Under the pieces are notes generated by a model. That model ran no database searches. It was not told the DNA's origin and was given only the letters and a program-made list of their open reading frames with translations. A stretch of DNA of 64,000 nt, from contig NC_133172.1 in assembly GCF_040802235.1 (NCBI RefSeq), positions 32,073,738-32,137,737 on the forward strand. The letters are read 5' to 3'. Made by a program: the position numbers and the translations under genes. This document shows, piece after piece, positions 11,001 to 24,390 of this stretch; position 1 is the stretch's first letter; each line of letters begins with the position of its first letter. Source of the DNA: Manis javanica (Eukaryota > Chordata > Mammalia > Pholidota > Manidae).

Positions 11001-11029
11001 GACAATAAAAATATCTTGAAGGCAAAGTA

Positions 11030-11375
11030 ACGATTCTGGATTAAAGGAGACCAAAGAGACATTACAACCAACATTTTTGGACAGCTGTTGATGAAACTGG
11101 GTATAGACTGTAGATGAAAGTACTGCACCAATATTAAATGACCTGATAACTATGTGGTTCCTTGTTCTTAGGAAATACGCACTGAAGTATTTAGGGATAG
11201 AAGGGCACAGTATGAGCAATCCACTATCAAATATTAAAGAGAAACAGATAAAGGTCAGGCAAAATGGTACAAATTAGCAGATCTGGATAAAAAATATAGG
11301 AGAGTTCATTGTACTTGTACCTTTTCTGAAAATTTAAAAGTATTTCAAAATACAAAGCTTGAAAAATGCTATCTA
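11030..11375 (+). repeat. Old LINE-1 3' UTR-like relic
   Basis: The phrases TTCTTAGGAAATACGCACTG, GAAGTATTTAGGGAT, TAGGAGAGTTCATTGTACTT and TATTTCAAAATACAAAG resemble an old L1 3' UTR ending in an A-rich tail. Family assignment is from memory and unverified. Confidence 0.45.
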
Positions 11376-11459
11376 ATGATATGAATGAAGTGAAGTTAAT
11401 TCATTTTACTTAGTACAGTGCCTTGTGCTCAGTGACCATTAGCTGTTATTGTTATTGTT

Positions 11460-11625
11460 GCCTTTTTAAAAAAATTTTTAAATAAAAAAATTTTTTATTA
11501 AGGTATCGTTGATATACAATCTTATGAAGGTTTCACATGAGCAACATTGTGGTTACTGCATTCACCCATATTATGAAGTCCCCACCACCACCCCATAGCA
11601 ATGTCCATCAGCATTGTTACTGTTG
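11460..11625 (-). repeat. LINE-1 3'-end fragment
   Basis: A T-rich start followed by TTATTAAGGTATCGTTGATA and GAAGGTTTCACATGAGCAAC is an L1 3' end in reverse orientation. It is less diverged than the other old L1 pieces here and may help date or place the host lineage. Confidence 0.7.
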
Positions 11626-11689
11626 CTTTTTATTATCATTAGTATGGGAAAGTGTGTCTTTCTCATTGTCAAAGTAATGTGTTATTTTA

Positions 11690-11765
11690 CAAATGCCACA
11701 GCTGAAGGCCAGAGAGGTTAAGTGGTTTGCTCAGGGCCACACAGCAGTGAGTCCAGAGCACTGAT
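11690..11765 (-). repeat. MIR SINE, reverse
   Basis: GGCCAGAGAGGTTAAGTGG and CTCAGGGCCACACAGCAG are the reverse complement of the MIR core. Confidence 0.8.
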
Positions 11766-12959
11766 AGAACTACTTAAAATTTATTTTGGTGTAGTGGCCA
11801 GTGTCTGAAACCATGAGATTTTATGTAAAAACCCAGATTTCTAGTTTCCCTTGCTAACTCAGAAGGCCTGCAACACTGACCACATTCCTTAGTGGCAGCT
11901 ACTGGCTGAAGCTTGGCAGCAGCTCTTCTTTACACAGGGCTGGGGCCTTGAGTTTGCCCCAGACCCCACCCAGCCAGCCAGCCTCACTTGTTAATGCCTC
12001 ATCTGGCCTCTGGGGGCTATGAGTTTGCAGTCTGGGGCAAGTGCCATTGTACACCTGATCCTAGGGGGCCAGCCCCCACATGTTCCTCCCTTCCTGCATG
12101 ATGCCCCCTTCAGTTTCTCCCTTCCCCCTACCTCTCCTCCATCCAGAGGGTACTGCATTGCACTTCCTTTACTCAGTCTGTACTTGAGCACCTACCCTGT
12201 GTGTGGGGAGAGGCTTGGGGGGACTCCAGGTGAGGAGGATTAGGAATCTGAAGCTTTGTGGCTGCAGCCTGCTGAGTACTATCATATTCTAGCCCAACCT
12301 CAATCCCACCTGCAGTTCTAAGCGGTGAGCTGACTCTTCAGGAGGGGTGCAAGATGCTTTGCTGACCGCTCCATGAGGAAAACGTAAGAGGAGCCCACAG
12401 AGGGTACCTGGGCTTCAGATTTCATGTTGGTTTGGTGTGTACAGCTGTGTAGTCATTTCTTCTCTCGAGCCTCAGTTCTTCCTCTGTGAAATGTGGATAT
12501 ATTGCTTTTCTTGGAGGGTGAGTAGGAGTGGAGGGACTGGCATGTCAGCCTTGAGCAGAGTGGAGCTCTGCATATGTGACCATAAGGATTTATTTCATCC
12601 CAGTGTTGTGCCTCTGATGCCCCTGATTCCCCACCAGCCTGGTTCCAGGGTCAGCAGGTGCTGAAGAGGCAAAGGAATGAGCAAAGGCCGGGAATGGCGT
12701 GCTTGTCCACAGGGGATGGTGGCAGGGGCCCAGGCTGGGCAGGCGTTGTTTACATGTCTTTGTAGGTGTGCCAGATAGTCCCCTTCTCACAGAAGAGGGG
12801 ACAGGCTTCGTGAAGATGGTGGGAGAAGCTCATTCAGTGGGTTTGGTATATGATGGATGGGGAAACTGAGGCCTTTAGAAGTTCCACAGCCAGGCAGCTT
12901 CTGCCTCCTGGGCAAAGGCTCTGAGCTCCATTCCTGAGGGGAGGAGAAAGTCAGCTCAT

Positions 12960-13440
12960 TTCTTATTTTTAAAAGGCTTTTATAATGTTACAATGTTTTA
13001 TAATTTTATAATGTTAACTATAGAAATGATTCAGATTTATTATTGAAGAATTAGAAAAACCTGAGCAATAATATGTGGGGAAAACCCAGAATCTGTACTC
13101 TTTGAAGTATCCTGTTAACACTGGTGTATAGCCTTCCAGACGACTTCTACGTTTTTTTGATACTGAATAAGAAAAAAAGATGAGCATCTCAACTTTTCTT
13201 ATTGTCGTCTAAGGGAAGTTCCGTCTGTCCAGCGTGACCCTGGGCTTTGCGAGTGGAGTTGTTGGGGTTCTCAGACAGACATCACCCAGCAGTTGGTACA
13301 CGGGGAACTCTAGTTGATTTTCTCTGTCCCTTATCATTGGACATTTAGGTTGTTCCCAGTATTTTTGCTGTTAGAGCATTGCAGTAAAGAGCCGGTAGGG
13401 AAGTCTTTGTATACACTGGGGATTCTTTCTGTAGGGTAAA
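12960..13440 (-). repeat. Old LINE relic
   Basis: The AT-rich stretch at 12960-13190 and the phrase GGACATTTAGGTTGTTCCCA (13339-13358) followed by TTTTTGCTGTTAGAGCATTG are typical of old LINE-1 3' regions in reverse orientation. It is broken and has no open frame. Confidence 0.5.
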
Positions 13441-16400
13441 TTAAGATGGGTCCATCTCCCATCTTTGTGCCCCCTGCCGTCTGGATGCAGATTTGAGGTC
13501 GGCTGCATCTGGGGTGTGGAGGTTCCCAGCACCCAGGTCCCTCCCTCTGCATCCCTGGTAAACTGCTTTGCAGTCAGAGGATGAGCTGGGGAGGGGCTCC
13601 ACCAGGAGGGCTTTGCCAGGAAAGGGGTTAAGATGCCGCCAGCCAGGCTGGTCCTGAAGCCTTCAAGCTCCTGGGGGAAGGTGGGTGGAGGAGGAGGCAG
13701 ACTGTGCTCCATGCTGTGGGCAATGGCAAAGCCTGGGACTCCATGGCCTCCCAGGCTTCCTGCGAGGGGCCTGCCCCATGTTCAGGTTGAGCCCACATCC
13801 TGCCTGGTTTGTGGTGGTAATGGTGGGGGCTTGGGGGAGCTCTCTCCACCCACAGTCCCTTTTCCAGCAGGCAGTAGGGCTGAGGCTGGTTCTGCTATTT
13901 CTGCCTCTGAGACCCTGGGCGAGTCACCTTCCCTCTCACAGCCTCTCATTCCTACAGGAAAGGGCTTAAAATGACCCTTCATGGTGAGACTCAAATGAGA
14001 CAACAGATGCCAGAGCAGAGCTCTTACAGTGACAGTGTTTCAACATTTCACTGTGGAAAAATTAAACATATACAAAGGAAAACATTAGCATGGCCACCCG
14101 CACATTCCCATCCGTCAGCCGCCAGTTTCCACCTCCTGGCCAACCTGCAGTCCTCTCTGCTCCCACACACTTTTCCCCTCCAGACCACCTGTCACTTCAT
14201 CTGTAAAAATTATATATTCCTGCAAGATAAGAACTAAAAAAAAAAAAAAAACACAGCCTAGAATATTATTACCACACCTACAAATTAGCAACATTCTTTG
14301 AGTTGTTAATTTATCCATTCAGTCTTGATTGTTCATACACATCAAAAATATATTTTACTTCATTTTTAAAAATTAGGATCCAACTGAGTTATACATAATG
14401 AGACTGCTTGATATATTTCTTAACTCTTTTTTCATTTGTAGGGTTGATATTCATTCATTCTCTTGTGCCATGTATTTTTTTTTTTTGAAGGTGAGTCCAT
14501 TCTCCTGTAGCAGAGCTTCCTGTGATATGAAATGTGTTCTTCATCCCCTCAGCTTCCTGTGCATTGGGAGTTGTATCTGGAGGTTTGATCTAACTCGGTT
14601 TTTATTTGTTCCACACAAGGGCACATTGGAGACAGGGTTGCAAACTTCTGGGAGGCTTGCTTGGATTGCTCGCATCTCTTTTTGTCATGCTGGCGGCCGC
14701 TGATGTTCAGTACCTTTAAGATAGTAATATGTTTAATTGTCATAAAAACCTTCCCTTTTTACCTCGTCACAAGTGGTGCTGAATTTGGCACTGTGGGAGA
14801 ACTTACAGTCACAGGCCCTTGTTCTTCCTTATTCCTGCTTCTTCTTCAAGGTAGTTGCTTTTACCTGTTCTCTTTTAATTACATAGGTAGTGTATTTTCA
14901 TTAGAGAAATTTGGAAATCAGACATAAACAAGACAGACAAATATGAAATTAAAAGAGTGCTAAATCCTGTCACCTGGTGATAACTCCTAAGATCTGGAGT
15001 ACATTCTTCTAGACTTATTTGTATAGAAAAAAGTAAATGCACACCGGTGATACTGGTTAATGAAGCCGAGAGAGTACCCCACGTGGAGCTCTCTGTGGGC
15101 TGCCGTTTACACATTGGGACGTCTCATCCCCTTCCCAGGATCTGCAGGCAGGGGTGTGGCCTTCCTCCCTGATTCTCAGTAGTTCATACTGGACTGGATG
15201 TGGGAAAGGACAGGCGGCCACTGGCGTTACCCAGCTGCCAAGTTTTTCAAAGGAAATAGCGCCTTTTGGTTGGCAGGCAGTTGCTTTCACATCTGTTCTT
15301 TTAGGATTCTCTGCTGTTACTCAACACACTGTGACCCTGGCTGGCTCTTCCCTTCTCCAAAGCCCTGTCACCCAGGCCTGGCAGAGGCTGGGGCCATAGG
15401 GGTCATGGAAGCCAGCCCTCTGCCCTCCTACAGGCTGTACCACTAGCAGTGTAGGATTGTTCATCTTCCCTTGTTCCACAATTAGAATTGGAACAAGTGA
15501 CAGCTATTTAGGTTTCTGCATAGGAAGGGCAGTGACTAAGGGGAGTGAGTTTGATAACAAAGATGCTGTTTACTTAGCACATGTGTTTATTTGGAGGGGC
15601 TTTGAGGCTCACTCCCAAGGCACCCCATCGGGCCGCCCCTGATTAGTAGGAGTCAGAAGGCCCTGGTTCCGTCCTATAACTTGTAACTGGTTATATGACC
15701 TCTGAAAACCCGGTTTCCTGTCCGTTAAGTGAAGTAAGCCAGAGCATCTGCTTATGTGCCCAGGCTGGGAAGGAAAGGATCCCAGCCCATCCTGAGTCCA
15801 CAGCCGAGAAGAGATGTAGGCAGAGGAGCTGGAGGTGAGTCGATGCTTTGGAATGCACTCCCTTTCCGCCAGTGTGAAAAGTCAATCTTGGAGGCGGGAG
15901 AGTGACAGGACCACAAGGCTGTGCCTGCCTCAGCAAGGCCCTCTGTGCAGGGGTCTCACTTCAGCCCTCCTGGCCCATAGTGTAGAAGAGTTGGGGGGCC
16001 AGGATGAGGACAACCGGCAGACCCAGGGCGAGTACTGAGCCAGCCTGCCCTGTCCTCCCAGGCAGGTGGGTGTGAGGGATACTCATGCTGCTGGCTACAC
16101 AGAATGGGTTCTGTATTTCTGCTCTGTGCTCTTGTTGGGAGAACCTAGGTGCAGATCAGTTTGGCAGAAACATCATTAGGGCCTCCTGAGTGCCTGGTTC
16201 TGGGGAGAGGTATGTCTGATGGAGGAGAAGAGGTAGCCCTTACTCACTCTGAGCAGCCCCAGGTGCTGCAGCCAGAGTGAGTCGGTCTCGTCCTGACTAG
16301 TCTAGTCACTTCCAAGGTGGCTCCGTCACATGGATGGCAAGTCGGTGCCGGCTGAGGGCAGGAGGCGTCTGCTCCTTGCCGCAGGGCTGCCTGGGTGTCC

Positions 16401-18109
16401 TCACCACATGGTGGCTGGCTTCCCCAGAGCCAGTGATCCAAGGGGGAGCGAGGTGGAAACCATGATGTCTTTTCTGACCTGAGAGGTCACACATTATGAT
16501 TTCGACACTATTTTGTTGGTCATGCAGATAGTAGAAGAGGGGACTGTGAAGGGTGTGCGCACCAGGAGGCAGGAGTTGTTGGAGCCATCTTGGAGGCTGA
16601 CTGCCACAGTGGCAGAGACGGCCCCAGCAGCTCCTAGCTCACATCCTTCCAGCCTAGTGAAATGAGGCACCTTTTTTCCCACAGTTCCCTTCCTCAGAAG
16701 GTTGGTTCTCCATAGGACTGGGGTTGTTACCAGAGTGGAAATGGATGCTACCATTGGAGGGTAACACTGTATATTCTCCCTTGAGAGGCTTGTGTCACTG
16801 TGACCTGGGAGAGGAAATGATGGGACATCAGGGAAGGCTTCCTGGAAGAGGTGGTATTTGTACATGTCTCGGCAGGATGGGTAGCATCTGAGCCAAGGCA
16901 TGGAGAGTGAGGGCTTTTGGCCAGGGCAGGCATGCAGTAGAGCCAGGAACTGAGAGAGCACCCTCTGAATGGCCTCCCATGGCCTCCAGCTTTAATTGAA
17001 CACCTACTATACATGTTATTGAGGACCTATACACGTTTCTCACCCCTGCCTCCTGAGGAGTTGGATGATAGCTTCTTGACTTTATGGATGGGCTCCCCGG
17101 TCTGCCAAGGCCATGTAACTTGGCCAAGGCTACTCTGTGTGGCTCTGCCAGAGATCCCAAGCCTCTCCCCCCATCAGTGGACAAAGTGCTGGGTTGGGGC
17201 GAGTTGCCAGCCCGATTGCTTAGACTGCTCTCCAGTCTCCTCTGGGGGTGTGGTGAGCCCCCCTAACTTCTGGGGAAAGAGATGAGGCGACTGTAGTATA
17301 GATGCTTGTTTCGCTGCTCACACCCCCTCCCAGAAACCTACCTGGAGCTCCAAAAGCCCTGGGGTGCTGTAGGGTTTCTCCTGAGGGGGAAGGGCTGGGC
17401 ATCTGGGTTTGTCAAAAGGGGCTGAGCTGTTCACTCAGCGCTGTTTGTCCCTTGGCCCACTGACAGCCCTGTCTGCTTGTTTTTGCTGTAGTTGGATTCC
17501 TTCTTGCCCACTATTTCACAGTCTTCCTCTTTCTAGGCCTATGGCTCCTGTAGACCAGTCAGGGCTTGTCCAGGCCATCTCCTTGGCCTGGGCCACCCCG
17601 TCTTGGCCCTGCTCCTTCAGGGAGGCCTCAGACCTTCCCCAGGTGGATGGGGTCTCTCCCCACAGCTGTGGAACCAGGTATCTCACCTTTGTGGATGCTT
17701 CTCCCAGGTTTTTGTGCTATGCTGTTGGTGGGCACATCTTAACCTGGGAGCTTGCCTGACAGGGGCTGTTTCCAAGTCACAGTTGTGTCCCCAGCAACAG
17801 CATGGGGTCCTACCCCTGGGGAGGAGGGATGGTATTGCTGAGTGGGACAGGAAAGTGTCAGGGCTGTGCTCTGTGCCCTGGCACCTTGAGTGAGCAGAGA
17901 ACAGTCTTCTCTGTCTGGTGCTGAGGAAGCCCAAGGTTGCCCCTCCTTTGTGGGGGAATTTGTTCAGCAGGTTTGGGAACATTGAGTGCCAGGGCTTCAA
18001 GATCTCAGGATACCGCACTGAGGAGGGTGTAGTAGAATTTGGAGCAGTCTGTCCCCAGAGAAGCCATTCTTTGTCTCTAGGGAGGGTCACGGGGTGAATG
18101 ATTGAGAGC

Positions 18110-18300
18110 AGAGACTGTAGAGTCAAGACCTGAGTTTGAATCCTGTTTCTGCCTTTTCTTAGCTGTGTGTACTTGGGCTAGTGAGTGGCCTCTCTGAGCC
18201 TCTTCCATAGAAGAAGGATAAAAACAGGGCCTTCCTCATGGGGCTGTAGGGGGATTACATGAAGTGGTCCATGATGCCAGCACACAGTCAATGTCTAAAT
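18110..18300 (+). repeat. MIR SINE, nearly full length
   Basis: TGTAGAGTCAAGACCTGAGT, GAATCCTGTTTCTGCC, TTAGCTGTGTGTACTTGGGC, CCTCTCTGAGCCTCTTCC and ATTACATGAAGTG follow the MIR consensus in order. Confidence 0.85.
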
Positions 18301-19266
18301 GCTGATCATAGGGCCCATCAGTCTGTGTGCAGATGTCCTTCTGGGACCTTTGACTGGTGGGAGATGTGGGGTGTCAAGCACCCACTGGCTGGGACTGGGG
18401 ATGTGGTGGGTCAGCAGGGAACAGTCTGACCACCGCCTTCTGTGAGGAAAGAGCTGGAAGGGAGGGCATGAGTGTCAGCCGGGAAAATCAGGCTCTATTT
18501 TCTACCTTGTTACCAAGCAAGGTTTTACTGTCAGGATGAAAGGAAGAAAATGATCCCAGGACCCCATATCACATGTGCAGAGGGCTCCCTCAGGAACTCT
18601 CTCCACTGTCTTGGGAGGTATTCCTGCTTGCCAGCCTTCCTAGTCTGCTTCCTTGCCAACTAGAACCCCATGATCCCAGTGGGGAAACTGGCCTGGCAAA
18701 GCAGAAGGGGATCTGGGGTTTGATTCCTGGCCTCTGGGGCCCAGGAATGCTGGGTTCTCTGGGGGCTTGGGCTGTTTGGAATAGGAGCTCTAGGCATGCG
18801 CTTTGGCCTGGTCCTGTCATGGAGGCAGCTGGGAAGGCAGCAGCTGGACTGGAGAACTTTGACCTCTCAGACCATCCCCCTCAAAGACAGATAAAGCATC
18901 CTCACTGCATGGGGAAACTGAGGCTCAGGGCCAGTCTGTGAGTGGCAGAGCCAGGATGAGGTTCCATGCCAGGCTGCTCTTGCCTCTAATTGCTCATTAA
19001 GGATGCATTTACTCCTTGCCTCCAGAGGTCTTCTCTGGCTTCTAATGGAGGTTTTTGGTGCTTGCTTTATTTTTACTTTTTGAGAATTGTTCCATCTTAA
19101 AGCTTCCTATTTCTGTGAAGTCATTGGAGCCAGGAACCTGGCCTGACGGCTGCCCCCATTCCTGTTGAGGGCTCTGCTGCAGCTGGGAGAGGGGACCCCC
19201 CTACACCCCGGAGGCGCTGAGCTGAGGCTTCAGCGTTTAGCCTTTGTGCTGCTGCCTCCCCGGAGC

Positions 19267-19295
19267 AGGAAGTTGTGGGTCCCAGATGTGACTCA
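19267..19295 (+). promoter_or_regulatory. ETS / RUNX / AP-1 motif cluster, possible blood-cell element
   Basis: AGGAAGT (19267-19273, ETS/PU.1 core) abuts TGTGGG (19274-19279, RUNX-like), and TGACTCA (19289-19295, perfect AP-1) follows ten bases later. A possible donor, CAG|GTAAAG, lies at 19438, so the segment could be an alternative 5' exon or promoter. Motif presence is seen directly. Function is inferred from the known high ADCY7 expression in blood cells. Confidence 0.3.
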
Positions 19296-22200
19296 CTCTC
19301 ATTAGGTAGCCGGTGGAAGGCGCCTCCACATGTGTGAGCCTGGACTCTGGCTGAGGAGGGGGCAGGCGAGGGCCGGACAACCCCCAAGCTGGCTCAGAAC
19401 CTGGCCTGGCTGCCAAGAGGCCCTGGAGGAAAGCCAGGTAAAGCGAGCTGTGGGGATGGGGCTCCGTGTGTCCTGGTGGCCTGGGCCTGAGGGGAGCTCT
19501 GGGCAGGCCCCCACCAGGGGGACCTGGCCTGGGAGTAGATGGACGGGATCTGGACTGCAGGTGGGGAGTCTCTGGAGCCTCCTGGGCAGAAAGCTGGGTG
19601 GAGCAGTTCCTGGACAAAGGACCAGAGACACCTGTCACTGGCGTTACCCAGCCTGACAGGAAGGAGCCATTACTGTGGCAGTGCCCACGTGGCTTGTTCT
19701 GTCAGTATTCTACAAACCACAGACGTATATGTTCTCACTTCTTTGCAAGATTGTGATTTTACATTTACAAGTAAACTGTTTTTTTCTCAGTGACAGTATT
19801 ATGAAGGGAAGGGCAATTGAACTTATTTTGTTAGATTTAAAGACATAAACAAAGGAAAGCCCTGAAAGTGATACATGACCAAGGGACAGAGAACCAAGAT
19901 GCCTCAAGATAATGGAGTAGTCTCCCTTTCCCTTCCAACCCCAGGCCCCGGGGACCATGTGGACCATCAGGGGCGGGTCCTTCTGGGTCTTCCTGCATGC
20001 TCAAACACATGTACCCAGACACAGGGAGAAGCAGGGGCCTCGTTTCCGCGTCACCACATGGGGTTCAGGACAGCTGGCATTGGGCACTTCCTCCCAGGCC
20101 AGCCCTTGGGGGAGAGGGTAGGGGGGAGTGAGTAGAGCAGAGGGCTGGTCCTCCCAGGGACAGGGACCCTGGTCTCACGGCCTGGAGGGGTGGCCAGAGT
20201 CCTGGCCGGCCCTGCCTGTTAGGCTGTGTGACTGTGGGCCATTGGCCACAGATGTGTGGGTGGACGATGTGGGTGGTTAGAGCAGCCTTTCTCACAGTGG
20301 GGAGTCCTGCCCCACTGGGGGACCCTTGGGTGGTTTTAGCCCATATGTGGAAGAACATGTTTAAAATTGTTAGGCATTTATTTTAATATGTTTCAGAAAA
20401 ATGATCTGTAAATAGGATCTTTAATCTGTGATTTCATGAATGTATTTTTGCCTTAGACAAGGCTAAAGATACTGAAATGAAAAGTGAGCAGTCTTAAGAG
20501 GAAGTGCCCAGTGATTGGCCCTGCCAGAAGGGCAGGCGTCTCTGAGGGTGACAGTGCGGGAAGTTGTCCTCTGAGCGCCTTGCAGTGCTTCAGTGCTGAC
20601 CAGGCTGCTGGTTCCCACCTCCAGACAGGCCCTGGGCTTTCTGGGGTTTTCCTGTGGCTCCTGGTGTGAGGTGTGGAGGTGGGCAGGCTCACAGATCATT
20701 CTGGATTCTCAGTCTTCAGAAGGGAAGGTGCCAACTTTATGGGGGAAGAATATCCTGTGGTATTTTATTGACAAGAAATGGCTGTTTGCTGGCAGCCATA
20801 GTCTGGTGGTGGGGACGAGAGAGGGTCTTGCAAGGCCTCTTTGCTGGGAGTGGGGCTGGGAAGAGGGAGTCTTCCTGTGGGCGGTGAGAAGTGGGATGGG
20901 GCGGATGGAGCCTCCAAACAAGCAAGCCAAGGTGCTTTTCAAGAGGAGATGCAGGTCTGACTTGACTCACTTTGGGGACATTCATCCCCCGTCGAGTTTG
21001 TAGTGACAGGCTTAACCAATTTCCGGCCTCCTCCCCAGTGCCCCTACCTTTCAGTTTACAGAAAGGACAGATGCCCAGCAAGGCACCTCCTTGAGCAGGG
21101 TCACACAGTGAGCGGGTCCCGGGGGTGTCCAGTCACACATGGTATGTCATGGAGAACTGCCAATTTGGGGACCCTGTGCCTTGTCTCTGGAGAGACTTAG
21201 TGGGGCAGAGCTGGACAGGGGCTCTGGGGGGCTTTGGAGGGTCAATGGGGGTGGTCCTCAGTGGTGGAATGAGGAACAGGTTCCTTGAGGGAGCCCTGCA
21301 CCTGGGCCTGGCCTGACATTGGGGCTGCACCCACTGAGGGGTGGCTGGGGCAGAGTCAGGGCTTCACCCCAGCTGGACCCTGTGTTCTGGAACATGTGCT
21401 GGAGTCCTGCCTGAGCTGGGAGGTAGATGACCCAGCCCTTGGGTTCTCTGTGGCTTGCCCTCCTGCTACTACCAGGGAACAGCAGAAGGTGGTGGTGGCC
21501 CGTGCCCAGTGCTGTCCCGTACTTCCCTCCTCCTGCCCAGGAGGAAGGAGGTGTGGGGCACATTCACATGGGCTGAGGGCAATTTTCCAGATCCCATTGT
21601 TCAGGTGGAGGGTAATGCTTAACCCAGCTGGGAAAGTTCCAGGGCCTCTGAGGGAGCAAGTGGAGTGGGTCACACTGGGTACCTGAACCAAGTGGCCAGT
21701 TCTAGCTGCTGTGGGACTGACTGGGTCTTGGGGATGGGAGGGAATGCTGATGGTGGCCCTTCCAGGTGTTCACTGTGTGAAAAAAGACCTATGTAGCCAA
21801 GGGCTGGAGTTAGCTTGGTGTAGTGAATGAGACCGCTGTGGCATCTGAATACCAGACGGAGAAGCGTCTGTAGGGCGTCAGGTCCAGTCCTCTACCACCA
21901 TGCAGAGTCAGGTGACACTCTGGTGGCCTGTGTTCAGGCCCCACTCTGCCTCCTTCCAGTGTGTGAGATGAGTAAAGGATTGGCCCAGTTTTTTGCATCT
22001 GTAAAATGGGCTGCTTGTGGTTACAGGATTAAACAACAAGGGGACACCCAGACTGTTCCTGGCACAGCGGAGCCACTGCTCAAGTGGAGGTGTTTGTCAT
22101 TATTGCTGTCATATAGCTGTGTTTGGGGCTCTCCTCTGCATTCTGCTGCCTTGGTTGGGAAGGTGGACATCCCATAGAAAAACCTGGGAGATGAGGGTGG

Positions 22201-24279
22201 GCAGGGCCAGGCAAGGGGCCCCCCTGGTAGCCTGCAGCCCTGGGGCTAATTGCTATTGCCCCCTTCCTCGGTTTCCTGTCTGTGGAGTGGCAGTGCCCAT
22301 GCAGGTTGCTGGAAGACTTAAATATGTGAAGAGCACTTCCCAGCTGTCTGAGATCAGTAAGCTCAGGCCTAGAGGTCCGCTGGTAGTGGCTGGAGCTCTC
22401 CAACCTATGTGTGGGGACTCCTGCCCCCCTTGCCCTCTGCCTGGTGGCCCTTTGGCTCTGCCTTCACCCAAAACCTGGCTTACAGAGTCTCCATTTACCC
22501 ACTTGGCCTCCTCACCCTTTCCGCCCAAGGAGGGTCGCATGGTGCCCACCCAGTAGCCATTGACATTTGGCTTGACCTGCTTATGGACTTTACAGCTGGC
22601 CACATCACGGCTGGGGCATTGCCCAGTCCTGGGCACAGACCTGCTGCACCTTCGATTCCCTGGTCTCCCCCTTTCCATTGCCCCTGCCCTTGCCCTGGAG
22701 GTCTCTAGGGGGTGGGGTGGGGTGGGGCCAGAGGTGGGCAGAGTTCCTCTTTGGTGACCCTCCTGTCTCTGGCACGGGGATTGTGGTCAGTTTCTCTGTC
22801 TGGGGTCATGCTTGAACCCCTCTCCTGGCTGCTGGGGTGCTCCTGGTCCTGGCTGCCTCTCCCCCTCAGCCCTGCCTTGTAGGGCCCCTATGTGCCCTGA
22901 GCCGGCCTCCAACCTGGTCAGTAGTCTGGCTTATCTTGGCTGTCTGTCTGCCCCTGCGGTCCTCTCTGCTGAGGTGCTTCTCCTCCCTGCACCCTCTCCT
23001 GGCTTGTGTTACCATGTGAGGGCTCTTCAGGGTTCTTCCAGCCCCCAAGTCCGTCCCCTTGGCAGCTTCCCCTCCTTGGCTCCATGTGGAGCCTCCCCCT
23101 CACTGGCATCCGTGGGGGGAACACCAGGAGCATTCTTTCCCCTTCCTCCCTGAAGGCCTGTCCCACGTGAACCATCGGAATGAATTACTCCACGACTGTG
23201 CCCGAGGGAAAAGCAAATCGAGGACTTGGTTGCAGGTGCCCCAGGACTCTGCATGTTCCTGGCCCCTGAGGACCACCTCCTCCATCCCTCCTAGGCCAGG
23301 CTGGAGGTGATGGGCGGAGCGCTCCGGCCCCAGGGAGGAGGCTCGGGTCTGCCTGCGGCACGGCAGGCTTGGCTTGTGGGGAACAGTAGGCCCTCGGGGT
23401 GCTTGTAGTGGTGGTGCCGCCACTGAGCTCTTGGGACGCAGAGAAACCTGATGAGGGCAACTTTGTCAGGATCCAGGCCCTTCTCGCTGCCTCGGGAGCA
23501 TTTCCTGGCTGTTGGAAGTGCCTCAGTCTCACTCCCTTGGGTGCAGCCGGTTCCTGGTGTTGCTGGCTGAGCAGGGGGTGGCCCAGAATCCTAGGGCACA
23601 GCCCCTCTGCACAGATGGGGAAACTGAGGCCCAGAGAACACCCCAGCCTTGGGGCTAGTGTGCATTTTCCTGTTTGGAGCTGTGTTGGAGGCACGTTTGG
23701 GATCTCACTCACTGGGGGTGTGGATTAGGGGCCAGCTTCAGTCTCTGCATCTCTACAGGAGCCACGGCTGACTCCGCCTCCTGCGCATTTCCCTGGGTGT
23801 GGCCCAGGGGCCTCCAGGTCTTCTGTCCCTGCTCCTGGCCTCCTCCACTTGTCTCCCTTGGGCCCCATGTGGCTCAGGGAGGAGGAGCCCCTTGAAGTTT
23901 GCTGGAGGTGGTACTTTAATGGGGAACCGGAGCTAGTGGGGAGGCAGCCTCTTTTGAATCACCCAGACTTCCTGGAGCCACTGCTCAGGTCCCCTGGGGA
24001 GGGGTACATTAGTGCCCAGCAGGGCCTGGGGCAGGGGCCAGCACTTCTGCATCCTTTTGTTGTGCGGGTGGGGGGGAAGGCAAGAGAACTGCCTTCTGGG
24101 GGCCCACAGGAAGTCAGACTGAGACCCTTGGGTCCTGAAGTGTGTTCCCCAGTGCCTGTTGATGTCAAGTTTTTCAGGCTGCCCACCCCTTGTGTTTGGA
24201 ACCGGTTGAAGTGACCCCATGGGATGGTACTCCCTGTGTGCCAGCCTCTGTAAGGCCTGAGCATTCCCTAGCATCACCA

Positions 24280-24390
24280 GCCCATTCTGTGTGAGGAAAC
24301 AGAGGCCCAGAGTGGTTAATTAACATGTCCATGGTCACACAGCCCCTTGGGTGTTACACGTTGGGTCTCATAGCCTGTTTGCTCAACCAC
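24280..24390 (-). repeat. MIR SINE, reverse
   Basis: GTGAGGAAACAGAGGCCCAG, GTTAATTAACATGTCC and GGTCACACAGCC are the reverse MIR core. Confidence 0.8.
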
